37,723 nucleotides of DNA from Geobacillus jurassicus NBRC 107829 (GTDB lineage Bacteria > Bacillota > Bacilli > Bacillales > Anoxybacillaceae): contig NZ_BCQG01000036.1 of the NCBI RefSeq assembly GCF_001544315.1, positions 1 to 37,723 of the forward strand, written 5' to 3'. Below the pieces are notes generated by a model. That model did no database searches. It was not told where the DNA came from and saw only the letters and a program-made list of their open reading frames with translations. Position 1 is the stretch's first letter; each line of letters begins with the position of its first letter. The position numbers were made by a program, and so were the translations under genes. Positions 13,591 to 26,574 of this stretch are shown here, one piece after another.

Positions 13591-14232
13591 ATGACGAAAG
13601 GAATCTTAGGAAGAAAAATCGGTATGACGCAAATATTTGCGGAAAATGGCGATTTGATTCCGGTAACCGTCATTCATGCGACGCCGAACGTCGTCTTGCA
13701 AAAGAAAACGATCGAAAATGATGGTTACGAAGCGATTCAATTAGGTTTTGAGGATATTAGCGAAAAACGCGCCAACAAACCGCAAATTGGCCATGCTGCC
13801 AAAGCAAATACGGCACCTAAGCGCTTCATTCGTGAAATCCGCGGCGCCAACATTAATGAATACGAAGTAGGTCAAGAAGTGAAAGTCGACATCTTCAGCG
13901 AAGGCGAAATTGTCGATGTTACGGGCATCTCGAAAGGGAAAGGCTTCCAAGGGGCAATCAAACGCCACGGCCAATCGCGCGGACCAATGGCTCACGGTTC
14001 CCGTTACCATCGCCGTCCGGGTTCGATGGGGTCCATCGCGCCGAACCGCGTTTTCAAAACGAAAAACTTGCCGGGCCGCATGGGTGGTGAGCGCGTGACG
14101 ATCCAAAACTTGAAAATCGTCAAAGTGGATCCAGAGCGCAATTTGCTGCTCATTAAAGGCAATGTGCCAGGTCCGAGAAAAGGTTTAGTCATCGTCAAAA
14201 GCGCCGTGAAAGCGGCGAAGAAGGCGAAATAA
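13591..14232 (+). CDS. rplC: 50S ribosomal protein L3
   Basis: L3 is an early assembly protein whose long extension reaches the peptidyl transferase centre (213 aa). It opens with [16 protein letters not shown] and carries the family core [24 protein letters not shown] plus the HRRPGSMG segment near residue 145. GGGAGGTG lies 10 bases upstream of the ATG. It lies 20 bases after rpsJ and 29 before rplD, as in Bacillus S10 operons. The basic C-terminus (VKAAKKAK) is ordinary for the protein. Confidence 0.99.
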   Translation: MTKGILGRKIGMTQIFAENGDLIPVTVIHATPNVVLQKKTIENDGYEAIQLGFEDISEKRANKPQIGHAAKANTAPKRFIREIRGANINEYEVGQEVKVDIFSEGEIVDVTGISKGKGFQGAIKRHGQSRGPMAHGSRYHRRPGSMGSIAPNRVFKTKNLPGRMGGERVTIQNLKIVKVDPERNLLLIKGNVPGPRKGLVIVKSAVKAAKKAK

Positions 14233-14261
14233 CATTCGGCCAGGAAAGGAGGAACTACGTA

Positions 14262-14885
14262 ATGCCAAAAGTAGCATTATACAACCAAAACGGTCAGACG
14301 GTCGGCGAAATCGAGTTGAACGACGCCGTTTTTGGGATTGAACCAAATAAATATGTGTTGTTTGAAGCAGTCATTATGCAACGCGCCTCGATGCGCCAAG
14401 GAACGCATAAAACGAAAAACCGCGCTGAAGTGAGCGGCGGCGGCCGCAAACCGTGGCGCCAAAAAGGGACAGGACGCGCCCGCCAAGGTTCCATTCGCGC
14501 TCCGCAATGGCGTGGCGGCGGTACGGTATTTGGTCCGGTTCCGCGCAGCTACAGCTACAAATTGCCGAAAAAAGTTCGCCGTTTAGCGATCAAATCGGCG
14601 TTGTCTTCGAAAGTGCTTGAAAACGACATCGTTGTATTGGATCAGCTGACGCTCGAAGCGCCGAAAACGAAAGAAATGGTGAAAATTTTAAACAACCTCT
14701 CGGTTGACCGGAAAGCGCTCATCGTAACCGACGAGCTGAATGAGAACGTATATTTGTCGGCGCGCAACATCCCGGGCGTGAAAGTAGTTGCCGCCAACGG
14801 CATCAATGTGCTCGATGTGCTGAACCATGACAAACTTGTCATTACGAAGGCGGCCGTGGAGAAAGTAGAGGAGGTGCTTGCATAA
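14262..14885 (+). CDS. rplD: 50S ribosomal protein L4
   Basis: L4 lines the nascent-chain exit tunnel (207 aa). The conserved tunnel loop [29 protein letters not shown] lies at about residues 62-90, and the C-terminal globular part is a Rossmann-like fold. In E. coli L4 also represses the S10 operon. Whether this leader responds to L4 cannot be told from sequence. The start is the ATG at 14262 after AAAGGAGGA. The stop TAA overlaps the rplW ATG by one base, implying translational coupling. Confidence 0.99.
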   Translation: MPKVALYNQNGQTVGEIELNDAVFGIEPNKYVLFEAVIMQRASMRQGTHKTKNRAEVSGGGRKPWRQKGTGRARQGSIRAPQWRGGGTVFGPVPRSYSYKLPKKVRRLAIKSALSSKVLENDIVVLDQLTLEAPKTKEMVKILNNLSVDRKALIVTDELNENVYLSARNIPGVKVVAANGINVLDVLNHDKLVITKAAVEKVEEVLA

Positions 14886-15172
14886 TGAAAGACCCTCGCG
14901 ACATTATTAAGCGCCCCATCATCACGGAAAATACAATGAACTTGATCGGGCAAAAAAAGTATACGTTTGAGGTCGACGTCAAGGCGAATAAGACAGAAGT
15001 GAAAGACGCGGTCGAGAAAATTTTCGGCGTCAAAGTCGCCAAAGTGAACATCATGAACTATAAAGGGAAATTCAAACGCGTCGGCCGTTACAGCGGCTAT
15101 ACGAACCGCCGCCGCAAAGCGATCGTAACGCTGACGCCGGACAGCAAAGAAATCGAACTGTTTGAAGTGTAA
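14885..15172 (+). CDS. rplW: 50S ribosomal protein L23
   Basis: L23 sits at the tunnel exit and is the docking point for trigger factor and SRP (95 aa). [15 protein letters not shown] and the [10 protein letters not shown] stretch after a basic loop are diagnostic. The ATG shares its A with the rplD stop (TAATG). The ribosome-binding site GAGGTG lies inside the end of rplD. The loop is short, as in other Bacillaceae. Confidence 0.99.
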   Translation: MKDPRDIIKRPIITENTMNLIGQKKYTFEVDVKANKTEVKDAVEKIFGVKVAKVNIMNYKGKFKRVGRYSGYTNRRRKAIVTLTPDSKEIELFEV

Positions 15173-15199
15173 TATTCATGACGAAGGAGGGACATTCCG

Positions 15200-16030
15200 A
15201 TGGCGATCAAAAAGTACAAACCGACATCGAACGGCCGTCGCGGCATGACGGTGCTTGATTTCTCGGAAATTACGACAGATCAGCCGGAAAAATCGTTGCT
15301 TGCCCCGTTAAAGAAAAAGGCAGGCCGCAACAACCAAGGGAAAATTACGGTGCGCCATCAAGGCGGCGGCCATAAACGTCAATACCGAATTATCGACTTT
15401 AAACGCGACAAAGACGGAATTCCAGGACGCGTTGCTACGATTGAGTACGATCCGAACCGTTCCGCCAACATCGCGCTCATCAACTATGCAGACGGTGAAA
15501 AACGCTACATCATTGCGCCGAAAAACTTGAAAGTCGGCATGGAAATCATGTCGGGTCCGGATGCGGACATTAAAATCGGCAATGCGTTACCGCTTGAAAA
15601 CATCCCGGTCGGTACGCTCGTCCACAACATCGAGCTGAAACCAGGCCGCGGCGGGCAATTGGTGCGCGCAGCCGGCACATCGGCGCAAGTGCTCGGGAAA
15701 GAAGGCAAATACGTCATCGTTCGTTTAGCTTCCGGCGAAGTGCGCATGATTTTAGGCAAATGCCGCGCAACGGTTGGTGAAGTCGGGAACGAGCAGCACG
15801 AACTTGTCAACATTGGGAAAGCAGGGCGCGCCCGCTGGTTGGGGATTCGTCCGACGGTTCGCGGTTCGGTAATGAACCCAGTTGACCATCCGCACGGCGG
15901 TGGTGAAGGGAAAGCGCCAATCGGACGCAAGTCGCCGATGACGCCATGGGGCAAACCGACGCTTGGTTACAAAACGCGCAAGAAGAAAAACAAATCGGAT
16001 AAATTCATCATCCGTCGCCGTAAGAAATAA
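15200..16030 (+). CDS. rplB: 50S ribosomal protein L2
   Basis: L2 is required for subunit association and peptidyl transferase activity (276 aa). The conserved [15 protein letters not shown] starts near H230, the histidine-containing loop closest to the catalytic centre. An OB-like N-terminal domain and an SH3-like middle domain are recognisable from length and from motifs such as [15 protein letters not shown]. The very basic C-terminus ([19 protein letters not shown]) contacts rRNA. AAGGAGGGA precedes the ATG. It is the largest r-protein gene in the array. Confidence 0.99.
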   Translation: MAIKKYKPTSNGRRGMTVLDFSEITTDQPEKSLLAPLKKKAGRNNQGKITVRHQGGGHKRQYRIIDFKRDKDGIPGRVATIEYDPNRSANIALINYADGEKRYIIAPKNLKVGMEIMSGPDADIKIGNALPLENIPVGTLVHNIELKPGRGGQLVRAAGTSAQVLGKEGKYVIVRLASGEVRMILGKCRATVGEVGNEQHELVNIGKAGRARWLGIRPTVRGSVMNPVDHPHGGGEGKAPIGRKSPMTPWGKPTLGYKTRKKKNKSDKFIIRRRKK

Positions 16031-16063
16031 TGAACGAGCGCAATTCAGAAGGGAGGTTCACTT

Positions 16064-16342
16064 ATGGGTCGCAGCTTGAAAAAAGGTCCGTTTTGCGATG
16101 AGCATTTGATGAAAAAAATCGAAAAACTGAATGCAACTGGGCAAAAACAAGTGATTAAAACATGGTCTCGCCGTTCAACGATCTTCCCGCAGTTTGTCGG
16201 GCATACGATCGCGGTGTACGACGGCCGCAAGCACGTTCCGGTCTACATCACAGAAGACATGGTCGGGCACAAACTCGGTGAATTTGCGCCGACACGCACG
16301 TTCCGCGGCCATGCCGGCGATGACAAGAAAACGAAACGGTAA
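16064..16342 (+). CDS. rpsS: 30S ribosomal protein S19
   Basis: S19 is a head protein next to the A-site finger, forming a complex with S13 (92 aa). It begins [18 protein letters not shown] and includes HNGR-type [31 protein letters not shown] lies upstream of the ATG. It sits between rplB (33 bases) and rplV (18 bases), the canonical position. Confidence 0.99.
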   Translation: MGRSLKKGPFCDEHLMKKIEKLNATGQKQVIKTWSRRSTIFPQFVGHTIAVYDGRKHVPVYITEDMVGHKLGEFAPTRTFRGHAGDDKKTKR

Positions 16343-16360
16343 TGAGAGGAGGTTCTAGAT

Positions 16361-16702
16361 ATGCAAGCTAAAGCTGTTGCGAGAACCGTTCGCATCGCTC
16401 CTCGTAAAGCGCGCTTAGTCATTGACTTGATTCGCGGGAAAGAAGTTGGCGAAGCGTTCGCCATTTTGCGCCATACGCCAAAAGCCGCTTCCCCGATCAT
16501 TGAAAAAGTATTGAAATCGGCAGTCGCTAACGCTGAACACAACTATGATATGGACGTCAACAACTTGGTGATCACGCAAGCGTACGTCGACGAAGGCCCG
16601 ACGCTGAAACGTTTCCGTCCGCGCGCAATGGGCCGGGCAAGCGCCATTAACAAACGCACAAGCCATATTACGATCGTCGTTTCAGAAAAGAAGGAGGGAT
16701 AA
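16361..16702 (+). CDS. rplV: 50S ribosomal protein L22
   Basis: L22 extends a beta-hairpin into the exit tunnel opposite L4 and forms the constriction where macrolides act (113 aa). The hairpin region [23 protein letters not shown] (about residues 83-105) is intact, with no macrolide-resistance deletions. The start follows GAGAGGAGG. The 3-base spacing to rpsC indicates coupled translation. Confidence 0.99.
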   Translation: MQAKAVARTVRIAPRKARLVIDLIRGKEVGEAFAILRHTPKAASPIIEKVLKSAVANAEHNYDMDVNNLVITQAYVDEGPTLKRFRPRAMGRASAINKRTSHITIVVSEKKEG

Positions 16703-16705
16703 TCC

Positions 16706-17362
16706 GTGGGTCAAAAGGTCAACCCGATCGGTCTGCGCATCGGCATCATTCGTGACTGGGAATCAAGATGGTATGCGGAAAAAGACTATGCAGATCTGTT
16801 GCATGAAGACTTGAAAATCCGTGAATACATTAACAAACGCCTGCAAGATGCGGCAGTCTCCCGCGTGGAGATTGAACGGGCTGCCAACCGCGTCAACGTA
16901 ACGATCCATACGGCCAAACCGGGCATGGTCATCGGGAAAGGCGGCTCGGAAGTTGAAGCGCTCCGCAAAGCGCTCGCGCAATTGACCGGCAAACGCGTCC
17001 ATATCAACATCGTAGAAATCAAAAAACCGGACTTGGATGCGCGCCTTGTCGCTGAAAATATCGCTCGTCAGCTCGAAAACCGCGTATCGTTCCGCCGGGC
17101 GCAAAAACAAGCGATCCAACGTGCGATGCGCGCTGGGGCGAAAGGGATCAAAACGATGGTGTCCGGCCGTTTAGGCGGGGCTGACATCGCTCGTTCGGAA
17201 CATTACAGCGAAGGGACGGTTCCACTCCATACGTTGCGCGCTGACATTGACTATGGAACGGCAGAAGCCGATACGACATACGGAAAAATCGGCGTGAAAG
17301 TATGGATTTATCGTGGGGAAGTCCTTCCGACTAAGAAAAAAGCTGAGGAAGGAGGAAAATAA
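16706..17362 (+). CDS. rpsC: 30S ribosomal protein S3
   Basis: S3 lies at the mRNA entry channel and contributes to mRNA unwinding (218 aa). The KH domain shows [16 protein letters not shown] (about residues 72-87). The C-terminal domain includes the conserved [24 protein letters not shown]. The start is GTG at 16706, supported by AAGGAGGGA (in the end of rplV) and by the conserved [13 protein letters not shown]. The last codons contain the AAGGAGG that serves rplP, 2 bases downstream. Confidence 0.99.
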   Translation: MGQKVNPIGLRIGIIRDWESRWYAEKDYADLLHEDLKIREYINKRLQDAAVSRVEIERAANRVNVTIHTAKPGMVIGKGGSEVEALRKALAQLTGKRVHINIVEIKKPDLDARLVAENIARQLENRVSFRRAQKQAIQRAMRAGAKGIKTMVSGRLGGADIARSEHYSEGTVPLHTLRADIDYGTAEADTTYGKIGVKVWIYRGEVLPTKKKAEEGGK

Positions 17363-17364
17363 TT

Positions 17365-17790
17365 ATGTTAATGCCAAAACGCGTCAAATATCGCCGTGAA
17401 CATCGCGGACGGATGAAAGGCCGGGCGAAAGGCGGCACAGAAGTTCATTTCGGTGAATTTGGGTTGCAAGCATTGGAATCGGCTTGGATTACGAACCGGC
17501 AAATTGAAGCAGCCCGTCGGGCGATGACCCGTTACATGAGACGGGGCGGGAAAGTATGGATTCGCATTTTCCCTTCCAAACCGTATACGGCAAAACCGCT
17601 TGAAGTGCGGATGGGTTCCGGTAAAGGGGCGCCGGAAGGCTGGGTCGCCGTTGTCAAACCGGGCAAAGTGATGTTTGAAGTGGGCGGTGTTTCTGAGGAA
17701 GTGGCACGTGAAGCATTGCGTCTCGCTTCTCACAAACTTCCGATCAAATGCAAATTTGTAAAACGTGAAGAAACTGGTGGTGAAGCGTAA
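17365..17790 (+). CDS. rplP: 50S ribosomal protein L16
   Basis: L16 organises the A-site tRNA-binding surface of the large subunit (141 aa). [16 protein letters not shown] and [15 protein letters not shown] are diagnostic, followed by the conserved [24 protein letters not shown] region. Its ribosome-binding site lies inside rpsC and its stop overlaps the rpmC start (TAATG). A second ATG two codons later is possible, but the first matches Bacillus L16. Confidence 0.99.
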   Translation: MLMPKRVKYRREHRGRMKGRAKGGTEVHFGEFGLQALESAWITNRQIEAARRAMTRYMRRGGKVWIRIFPSKPYTAKPLEVRMGSGKGAPEGWVAVVKPGKVMFEVGGVSEEVAREALRLASHKLPIKCKFVKREETGGEA

Positions 17791-17990
17791 TGAAAGCGAA
17801 AGAAATCCGTGAGTTGACCACTGCCGAAATCGAACAAAAAATCAAAGCGCTGAAAGAAGAGTTGTTCAACCTCCGCTTCCAGCTGGCTACAGGCCAATTG
17901 GAAAACACGGCGCGCATCCGCCAAGTGCGCAAAGACATCGCCCGCATGAAAACGATCATTCGCGAACGTGAGCTCGCTGCCAATAAATAA
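17790..17990 (+). CDS. rpmC: 50S ribosomal protein L29
   Basis: L29 is a small two-helix protein beside L23 at the tunnel exit (66 aa). [39 protein letters not shown] forms the first helices and the conserved LFNLRFQ turn. Starting from the overlapping ATG, it is translated directly after L16 from a ribosome-binding site within rplP. Confidence 0.99.
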   Translation: MKAKEIRELTTAEIEQKIKALKEELFNLRFQLATGQLENTARIRQVRKDIARMKTIIRERELAANK

Positions 17991-18012
17991 TGTTTGAGAG
18001 GAGGTTTGTGAA

Positions 18013-18276
18013 ATGAGCCAACGCAATCAACGCAAAGTGTACGTCGGACGGGTTGTATCAGACAAAATGGACAAAACGATCACCGTGCTGGTCGAAACGT
18101 ACAAAAAACATCCGCTGTACGGCAAACGCGTGAAATATTCGAAAAAATACAAAGCGCATGATGAACACAACATCGCCAAAGTCGGCGATATTGTGAAAAT
18201 TATGGAAACTCGCCCGCTGTCGGCCACGAAACGCTTCCGCTTAGTGGAAGTCATCGAAAAAGCGGTTGTTCTGTAA
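18013..18276 (+). CDS. rpsQ: 30S ribosomal protein S17
   Basis: S17 is an OB-fold primary binder of the 16S 5' domain (87 aa). It reads [28 protein letters not shown] and carries the HPLYGK loop plus the [19 protein letters not shown] block. GAGAGGAGG lies upstream of the ATG. The 49 bases to rplN contain a ribosome-binding site and no other signal. Confidence 0.99.
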   Translation: MSQRNQRKVYVGRVVSDKMDKTITVLVETYKKHPLYGKRVKYSKKYKAHDEHNIAKVGDIVKIMETRPLSATKRFRLVEVIEKAVVL

Positions 18277-18325
18277 TCGTTCTTCGCTTAGTTCGGAGAG
18301 ATAATTCCGAAAGGAGGTTTCGTCG

Positions 18326-18694
18326 ATGATTCAACAAGAATCTCGCTTGAAAGTAGCTGATAACTCTGGCGCACGCGAAGTGCTTGTCATTAAAGTGCTC
18401 GGAGGTTCGGGCCGCCGCTATGCGAACATCGGCGACGTTGTTGTGGCAACGGTCAAAGATGCGACACCAGGTGGCGTTGTTAAAAAAGGTCAAGTCGTTA
18501 AAGCGGTTGTTGTTCGTACGAAACGCGGGGTGCGCCGTCCAGACGGCTCGTACATCCGTTTTGACGAAAACGCCTGCGTCATCATCCGTGACGACAAAAG
18601 CCCGCGCGGCACGCGGATTTTCGGGCCGGTTGCCCGCGAATTGCGCGATAAAGACTTCATGAAAATCATTTCTTTAGCTCCGGAAGTTATTTAA
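18326..18694 (+). CDS. rplN: 50S ribosomal protein L14
   Basis: L14 forms bridge contacts with 16S rRNA and is the docking point of the silencing factor RsfS (122 aa, the standard length). The sequence [19 protein letters not shown] is nearly invariant across bacteria, and [18 protein letters not shown] marks the barrel. AAAGGAGG lies 10 bases before the ATG. In E. coli this gene opens a separate spc operon. I see no promoter in this gap, so transcription probably continues from S10. Confidence 0.99.
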
Positions 18695-18730
18695 TGGAAC
18701 GGAACAGCGTTTCAAGGAGGTGCGAATGCG

Positions 18731-19042
18731 ATGCATGTAAAAAAAGGCGATAAAGTGCAAGTAATCTCCGGCAAAGACAAAGGCAAACAAGGCGTCATCC
18801 TAGCGGCGTTTCCGAAGAAAAATCGCGTCATCGTTGAAGGCGTCAACATCGTGAAAAAGCACGCGAAACCGTCGCAAGCCAACCCGCAAGGCGGCATCAT
18901 TGAAAAAGAAGCGCCGATCCACGTCTCGAAAGTCATGCCGCTCGACCCGAAAACGGGTGAGCCGACGCGCATCGGCTATAAAATTGTCGACGGCAAAAAA
19001 GTGCGCTATGCGAAAAAATCCGGAGAGATTTTGGATAAATAA
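18731..19042 (+). CDS. rplX: 50S ribosomal protein L24
   Basis: L24 is one of the two proteins that initiate 50S assembly (103 aa). It has a KOW motif at the N-terminus ([18 protein letters not shown], residues 4-21) and the [15 protein letters not shown] loop. AAGGAGGTG precedes the ATG at 18731. An out-of-frame ATG six bases upstream can be ignored. Confidence 0.99.
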
Positions 19043-19048
19043 CCGTGA

Positions 19049-19609
<561 letters not shown>

Positions 19610-19639
19610 TGAATCCCATGACGCAAGGGAGGCGAAATC

Positions 19640-19825
19640 GTGGCTAAAAAATCGATGATCGCGAAACAAAAACGGACACCGAAGTTTAAAGTGAGAGCGT
19701 ACACCCGCTGCGAGCGCTGCGGCCGCCCGCACTCGGTTTATCGCAAATTTAAACTGTGCCGTATTTGTTTCCGTGAACTGGCGTACAAAGGTCAACTTCC
19801 AGGCATCAAAAAAGCCAGCTGGTAA
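19640..19825 (+). CDS. rpsN: 30S ribosomal protein S14, zinc-binding short type
   Basis: This is the short (61 aa) C+ form of S14, with a Cys4 zinc site at C24, C27, C40 and C43. S14 completes the 30S head next to S3 and S10. Start is GTG at 19640, 7 bases after GGGAGG. Bacillaceae often keep a longer zinc-free paralogue elsewhere for zinc starvation. None is in this window. Confidence 0.98.
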   Translation: MAKKSMIAKQKRTPKFKVRAYTRCERCGRPHSVYRKFKLCRICFRELAYKGQLPGIKKASW

Positions 19826-19858
19826 TCAACCCATTGATTGGGAAGGAGGTAAAACATA

Positions 19859-20257
19859 ATGGTGATGACAGATCCAATTGCTGATATGCTGACTCGCATC
19901 CGCAATGCGAACATGGTGCGTCACGAAAAACTCGAAGTCCCGGCTTCGAAAATCAAGCGGGAAATCGCCGAAATTTTAAAGCGCGAAGGGTTTATTCGTG
20001 ATTTTGAATATATCGAAGACAACAAACAAGGCATTCTCCGCATCTTCTTGAAATACGGCCCGAACAACGAACGCGTGATTACCGGGCTGAAACGCATCAG
20101 CAAACCAGGGTTGCGCGTTTACGTCAAAGCCCATGAAGTGCCGCGCGTTTTAAACGGCTTAGGAATTGCCATTCTTTCGACGTCGCAAGGCATCTTAACA
20201 GACAAAGAAGCACGGCAAAAAGGCACAGGCGGCGAAGTAATCGCCTACGTTTGGTAA
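19859..20257 (+). CDS. rpsH: 30S ribosomal protein S8
   Basis: S8 binds helix 21 of 16S rRNA and, in E. coli, represses spc translation (132 aa). [18 protein letters not shown] and the C-terminal [20 protein letters not shown] (rRNA-binding) are diagnostic. AAGGAGGT lies 8 bases before the chosen ATG. An internal ATG two codons on (MTDPI) is an alternative but sits too far from the ribosome-binding site. Confidence 0.99.
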   Translation: MVMTDPIADMLTRIRNANMVRHEKLEVPASKIKREIAEILKREGFIRDFEYIEDNKQGILRIFLKYGPNNERVITGLKRISKPGLRVYVKAHEVPRVLNGLGIAILSTSQGILTDKEARQKGTGGEVIAYVW

Positions 20258-20289
20258 TCTACTTGCTCAAGAATGGAGGTGTTTTTGAC

Positions 20290-20826
20290 ATGTCACGTGT
20301 CGGCAAAAAACCAATTGAAATTCCTGCCGGCGTCACCGTTACGGTCAACGGCAGCACGGTTACGGTCAAAGGGCCGAAAGGGGAACTGACCCGCACGTTC
20401 CATCCAGATATGACGATCACCGTTGAGGGCAATGTGATCACCGTTACGCGCCCGAGCGATGAAAAACATCACCGCGCGCTTCATGGCACGACGCGCAGCT
20501 TACTTGCCAACATGGTCGAAGGCGTTTCAAAAGGTTATGAAAAAGCGCTCGAACTTGTCGGTGTCGGGTACCGGGCGTCGAAACAAGGGAAAAAGCTCGT
20601 ATTGAGCGTCGGTTATTCTCATCCGGTAGAAATCGAGCCGGAAGAAGGGCTTGAAATCGAAGTGCCGTCCCAAACGAAAATCATCGTCAAAGGGGCAGAC
20701 AAACAGCGCGTCGGCGAGCTGGCTGCCAACATTCGCGCAGTTCGTCCGCCAGAGCCGTATAAAGGCAAAGGCATCCGCTATGAAGGAGAACTTGTGCGCC
20801 TGAAAGAAGGCAAAACTGGTAAATAA
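20290..20826 (+). CDS. rplF: 50S ribosomal protein L6
   Basis: L6 lies near the sarcin-ricin loop and the factor-binding site (178 aa). It has the two-repeat L6 fold, with [15 protein letters not shown] at the start and [17 protein letters not shown] at the end. The start is the ATG at 20290, 9 bases after GGAGGT. In-frame codons from 20251 overlap rpsH and are not used. G. stearothermophilus L6 was an early crystal structure of this family and this sequence is very like it. Confidence 0.99.
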   Translation: MSRVGKKPIEIPAGVTVTVNGSTVTVKGPKGELTRTFHPDMTITVEGNVITVTRPSDEKHHRALHGTTRSLLANMVEGVSKGYEKALELVGVGYRASKQGKKLVLSVGYSHPVEIEPEEGLEIEVPSQTKIIVKGADKQRVGELAANIRAVRPPEPYKGKGIRYEGELVRLKEGKTGK

Positions 20827-20859
20827 CGCGGCATAGCGAAGCGAAAGGAGTGACATTCG

Positions 20860-21222
20860 ATGATCACGAAAGTGGACCGAAACGCGGTTCGGAAAAAAAG
20901 ACACGCGCGCATCCGCAAAAAAATCTTTGGCACGGCTGAACGTCCGCGGTTGAGCGTGTTCCGTTCGAACAAACATATTTACGCGCAAATTATCGACGAT
21001 ACGAAATCGTCAACGATCGTCAGCGCCTCGACGCTGGATAAAGAATTCGGTTTAGATTCGACGAACAACATTGAGGCAGCGAAAAAAGTCGGCGAACTTG
21101 TCGCCAAACGAGCGTTGGAAAAAGGCATTAAAAAAGTCGTGTTCGACCGTGGCGGGTATTTGTATCACGGACGGGTGAAAGCATTGGCAGACGCCGCCCG
21201 CGAAGCCGGCTTGGAATTCTAA
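20860..21222 (+). CDS. rplR: 50S ribosomal protein L18
   Basis: L18 forms the 5S RNP with L5 and 5S rRNA (120 aa). It has a strongly basic N-terminus ([21 protein letters not shown]) and the core [16 protein letters not shown]. The C-terminal [26 protein letters not shown] is conserved. AAAGGAGTG precedes the ATG. Confidence 0.99.
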   Translation: MITKVDRNAVRKKRHARIRKKIFGTAERPRLSVFRSNKHIYAQIIDDTKSSTIVSASTLDKEFGLDSTNNIEAAKKVGELVAKRALEKGIKKVVFDRGGYLYHGRVKALADAAREAGLEF

Positions 21223-21241
21223 TTAAAAAGGAGGGACAACG

Positions 21242-21742
21242 ATGCGTCGTATCGATCCAAACAAACTTGAATTGGAAGAGCGTGTAGTCGCGGTCAACCG
21301 TGTAGCAAAAGTCGTCAAAGGCGGACGTCGCCTGCGCTTTTCGGCTCTAGTCGTCGTCGGCGACAAAAACGGCCATGTTGGATTTGGCACTGGAAAAGCG
21401 CAAGAAGTTCCGGAAGCGATCCGCAAAGCGATTGAAGATGCGAAGAAAAACTTGATTGAGGTGCCGATTGTCGGCACGACGATTCCGCATGAAGTCATCG
21501 GCCATTTCGGCGCTGGAGAAATCATTTTGAAACCAGCTTCCGAAGGTACCGGGGTCATCGCCGGCGGTCCGGCGCGTGCTGTATTGGAACTGGCGGGCAT
21601 CAGCGACATTTTGTCGAAATCGATCGGTTCGAACACGCCAATCAACATGGTGCGCGCAACGTTTGATGGGCTGAAACAATTAAAACGCGCCGAAGACGTA
21701 GCGAGATTGCGCGGCAAAACAGTCGAGGAACTGTTAGGATAA
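21242..21742 (+). CDS. rpsE: 30S ribosomal protein S5
   Basis: S5 contributes to the mRNA entry tunnel and to decoding accuracy (166 aa). It has the double-stranded-RNA-binding-like N-terminal domain with [18 protein letters not shown] (the spectinomycin loop region, wild-type) and [24 protein letters not shown] lies before the ATG, 19 bases after rplR. Confidence 0.99.
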   Translation: MRRIDPNKLELEERVVAVNRVAKVVKGGRRLRFSALVVVGDKNGHVGFGTGKAQEVPEAIRKAIEDAKKNLIEVPIVGTTIPHEVIGHFGAGEIILKPASEGTGVIAGGPARAVLELAGISDILSKSIGSNTPINMVRATFDGLKQLKRAEDVARLRGKTVEELLG

Positions 21743-21755
21743 GGAGGGAACGATC

Positions 21756-21944
21756 ATGGCGAGAAAACTGGCGATTACCCTCACGCGCAGCGTGATTGGC
21801 CGTCCGGAAGACCAACGCGTTACTGTCAGAACGCTCGGCCTGCGGAAAATGCACCAAACGGTCGTCCATAACGACAACCCTGCGATCCGCGGGATGATCA
21901 ACAAAGTGGCTCACCTTGTCAAAGTCAAAGAAATCGAGGAATAA
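21756..21944 (+). CDS. rpmD: 50S ribosomal protein L30
   Basis: L30 is a small alpha-beta protein of the large subunit (62 aa). [21 protein letters not shown] and [21 protein letters not shown] are characteristic. It is present in Firmicutes but missing in several other phyla. AAGGAGGGA precedes the ATG, 13 bases after rpsE. Confidence 0.98.
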   Translation: MARKLAITLTRSVIGRPEDQRVTVRTLGLRKMHQTVVHNDNPAIRGMINKVAHLVKVKEIEE

Positions 21945-21969
21945 TGAGATCATAAGGAGGTGCTTCGCC

Positions 21970-22409
21970 ATGAAACTTCATGAACTGCAACCAGCGCCGG
22001 GATCCCGGAAGAAAGCGGTCCGCGTCGGCCGCGGGATCGGTTCGGGCAACGGCAAAACGTCCGGTCGTGGTCAAAAAGGTCAAAATGCCCGCTCGGGTGG
22101 AGGAGTTCGCCTTGGGTTTGAAGGGGGACAAACGCCGCTGTTCCGCCGTTTGCCAAAACGCGGGTTTACGAACATCAACCGGAAAGAATACGCCGTTGTG
22201 AATTTAGAAAAACTGAACCGTTTTGAAGACGGAACGGAAGTGACGCCGGAATTGCTCCTTGAAACGGGCGTCATCAGCAAGCTGAAATCGGGTGTGAAAA
22301 TTTTAGGCAAAGGCCAAATCGAGAAAAAACTGACGGTTAAAGCGCATAAGTTCTCGGCATCGGCGAAAGAGGCCATTGAAGCGGCTGGCGGTAAAACTGA
22401 GGTGATTTA

Positions 22410-22410
<1 letters not shown>
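21970..22410 (+). CDS. rplO: 50S ribosomal protein L15
   Basis: L15 is a late assembly protein with a long glycine- and arginine-rich N-terminal extension (146 aa): [31 protein letters not shown] threads into 23S rRNA. The start is the ATG at 21970 after AAGGAGGTG. The in-frame upstream segment from 21916 runs out of rpmD and is not translated. Its stop overlaps the secY start (TAATG). Confidence 0.99.
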
Positions 22411-25163
<2,753 letters not shown>

Positions 25164-25166
25164 GGG

Positions 25167-25231
25167 GGAGGCGCGATCGCCTTCTTGATCCCTATGGACA
25201 TCACGTTCGGTTTTGCGTAACACAATGTTAC
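25167..25231 (+). other. map-infA gap with two small hairpins
   Basis: AGGCG (25169-25173) pairs with CGCCT (25178-25182), and GTAACA (25217-25222) pairs with TGTTAC (25226-25231). Neither is followed by a T-run and no promoter is convincing. The gap holds no gene. Confidence 0.4.
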
Positions 25232-25257
25232 TCATTCGAAGGAGGGAGAGCCGCTCC

Positions 25258-25625
<368 letters not shown>

Positions 25626-25645
25626 TTTCTAAGGAGGTGTATCAT

Positions 25646-26011
25646 ATGGCACGCATTGCAGGTGTCGATATTCCGCGTGATAAACGAGTAGTCATTTCGT
25701 TAACATATATTTATGGGATCGGCAAACCGACCGCACAAAAAATCTTAAAAGAAGCTGGCGTATCGGAAGACACACGCGTTCGGGACTTAACGGAAGAAGA
25801 GCTTAGCCGCATTCGCGAAATCGTCGGCCGCTTAAAAGTAGAAGGCGATTTGCGCCGGGAAGTATCGTTAAACATTAAACGTTTGATGGAGATTGGCTGC
25901 TATCGCGGTCTTCGCCATCGCCGCGGGTTGCCGGTTCGCGGCCAAAACACGAAAAACAACGCTCGCACGCGCAAAGGTCCGCGCCGTACGGTAGCGAACA
26001 AGAAAAAATAA
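25646..26011 (+). CDS. rpsM: 30S ribosomal protein S13
   Basis: S13 sits at the top of the 30S head and forms bridges to L5 (121 aa). [26 protein letters not shown] contains the helix-hairpin-helix-like segment, and the basic tail [24 protein letters not shown] contacts P-site tRNA. The start is the ATG at 25646 after AAGGAGGTG. A GTG three codons upstream overlaps that ribosome-binding site. Confidence 0.99.
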   Translation: MARIAGVDIPRDKRVVISLTYIYGIGKPTAQKILKEAGVSEDTRVRDLTEEELSRIREIVGRLKVEGDLRREVSLNIKRLMEIGCYRGLRHRRGLPVRGQNTKNNARTRKGPRRTVANKKK

Positions 26012-26036
26012 TTACGCAAAGGAGGTCATTTGACGA

Positions 26037-26426
26037 ATGGCACGTAGAACAAACACTCGCAAACGCCGGGTAAGAAAAAATATTGATACAGGCATCGCCC
26101 ATATTCGTTCAACGTTCAACAACACGATCGTGACGATTACGGACGTTCATGGCAACGCCATTGCCTGGGCGAGCGCCGGTTCGCTGGGATTCAAAGGTTC
26201 GCGCAAGTCGACGCCGTTTGCGGCGCAAATGGCGGCTGAAGCAGCAGCGAAAGCGTCGATGGAACACGGCATGAAAACGGTCGAAGTGAACGTCAAAGGT
26301 CCTGGGGCTGGCCGTGAGGCAGCGATCCGTGCCCTGCAAGCAGCCGGGTTGGAAATTACGGCGATCAAAGACGTAACTCCAATCCCACACAATGGATGCC
26401 GTCCGCCAAAACGTCGCCGTGTGTAA
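26037..26426 (+). CDS. rpsK: 30S ribosomal protein S11
   Basis: S11 is a platform protein lining the mRNA exit at the E site (129 aa). The N-terminal TRKRRVRKN, the core [27 protein letters not shown] and the C-terminal [13 protein letters not shown] are near-invariant. AAAGGAGGTC lies upstream of the ATG. The 148-base gap behind it carries a likely extra promoter for rpoA. Confidence 0.99.
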   Translation: MARRTNTRKRRVRKNIDTGIAHIRSTFNNTIVTITDVHGNAIAWASAGSLGFKGSRKSTPFAAQMAAEAAAKASMEHGMKTVEVNVKGPGAGREAAIRALQAAGLEITAIKDVTPIPHNGCRPPKRRRV

Positions 26427-26442
26427 CGCCCCTGTATAGAAT

Positions 26443-26471
26443 TTGCACCGTTGTCAATAATGGGATATGAT
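26443..26471 (+). promoter_or_regulatory. Candidate internal promoter before rpoA
   Basis: TTGCAC (26443-26448) and TATGAT (26466-26471, 5/6) are 17 bases apart. The start would be near 26478, about 95 bases upstream of rpoA. The -35 match is weak, but the unusually long gap in an otherwise tight array supports it. Confidence 0.5.
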
Positions 26472-26574
26472 AAAGACCATGGCAGGCAAGTGTAGAGAGA
26501 TTCATGGGGGAATGTTGGTAGGCGTGTGCCATTTGATCGGGGTCTCGACGTTTTGAAGGAGGGTATAATAATCG

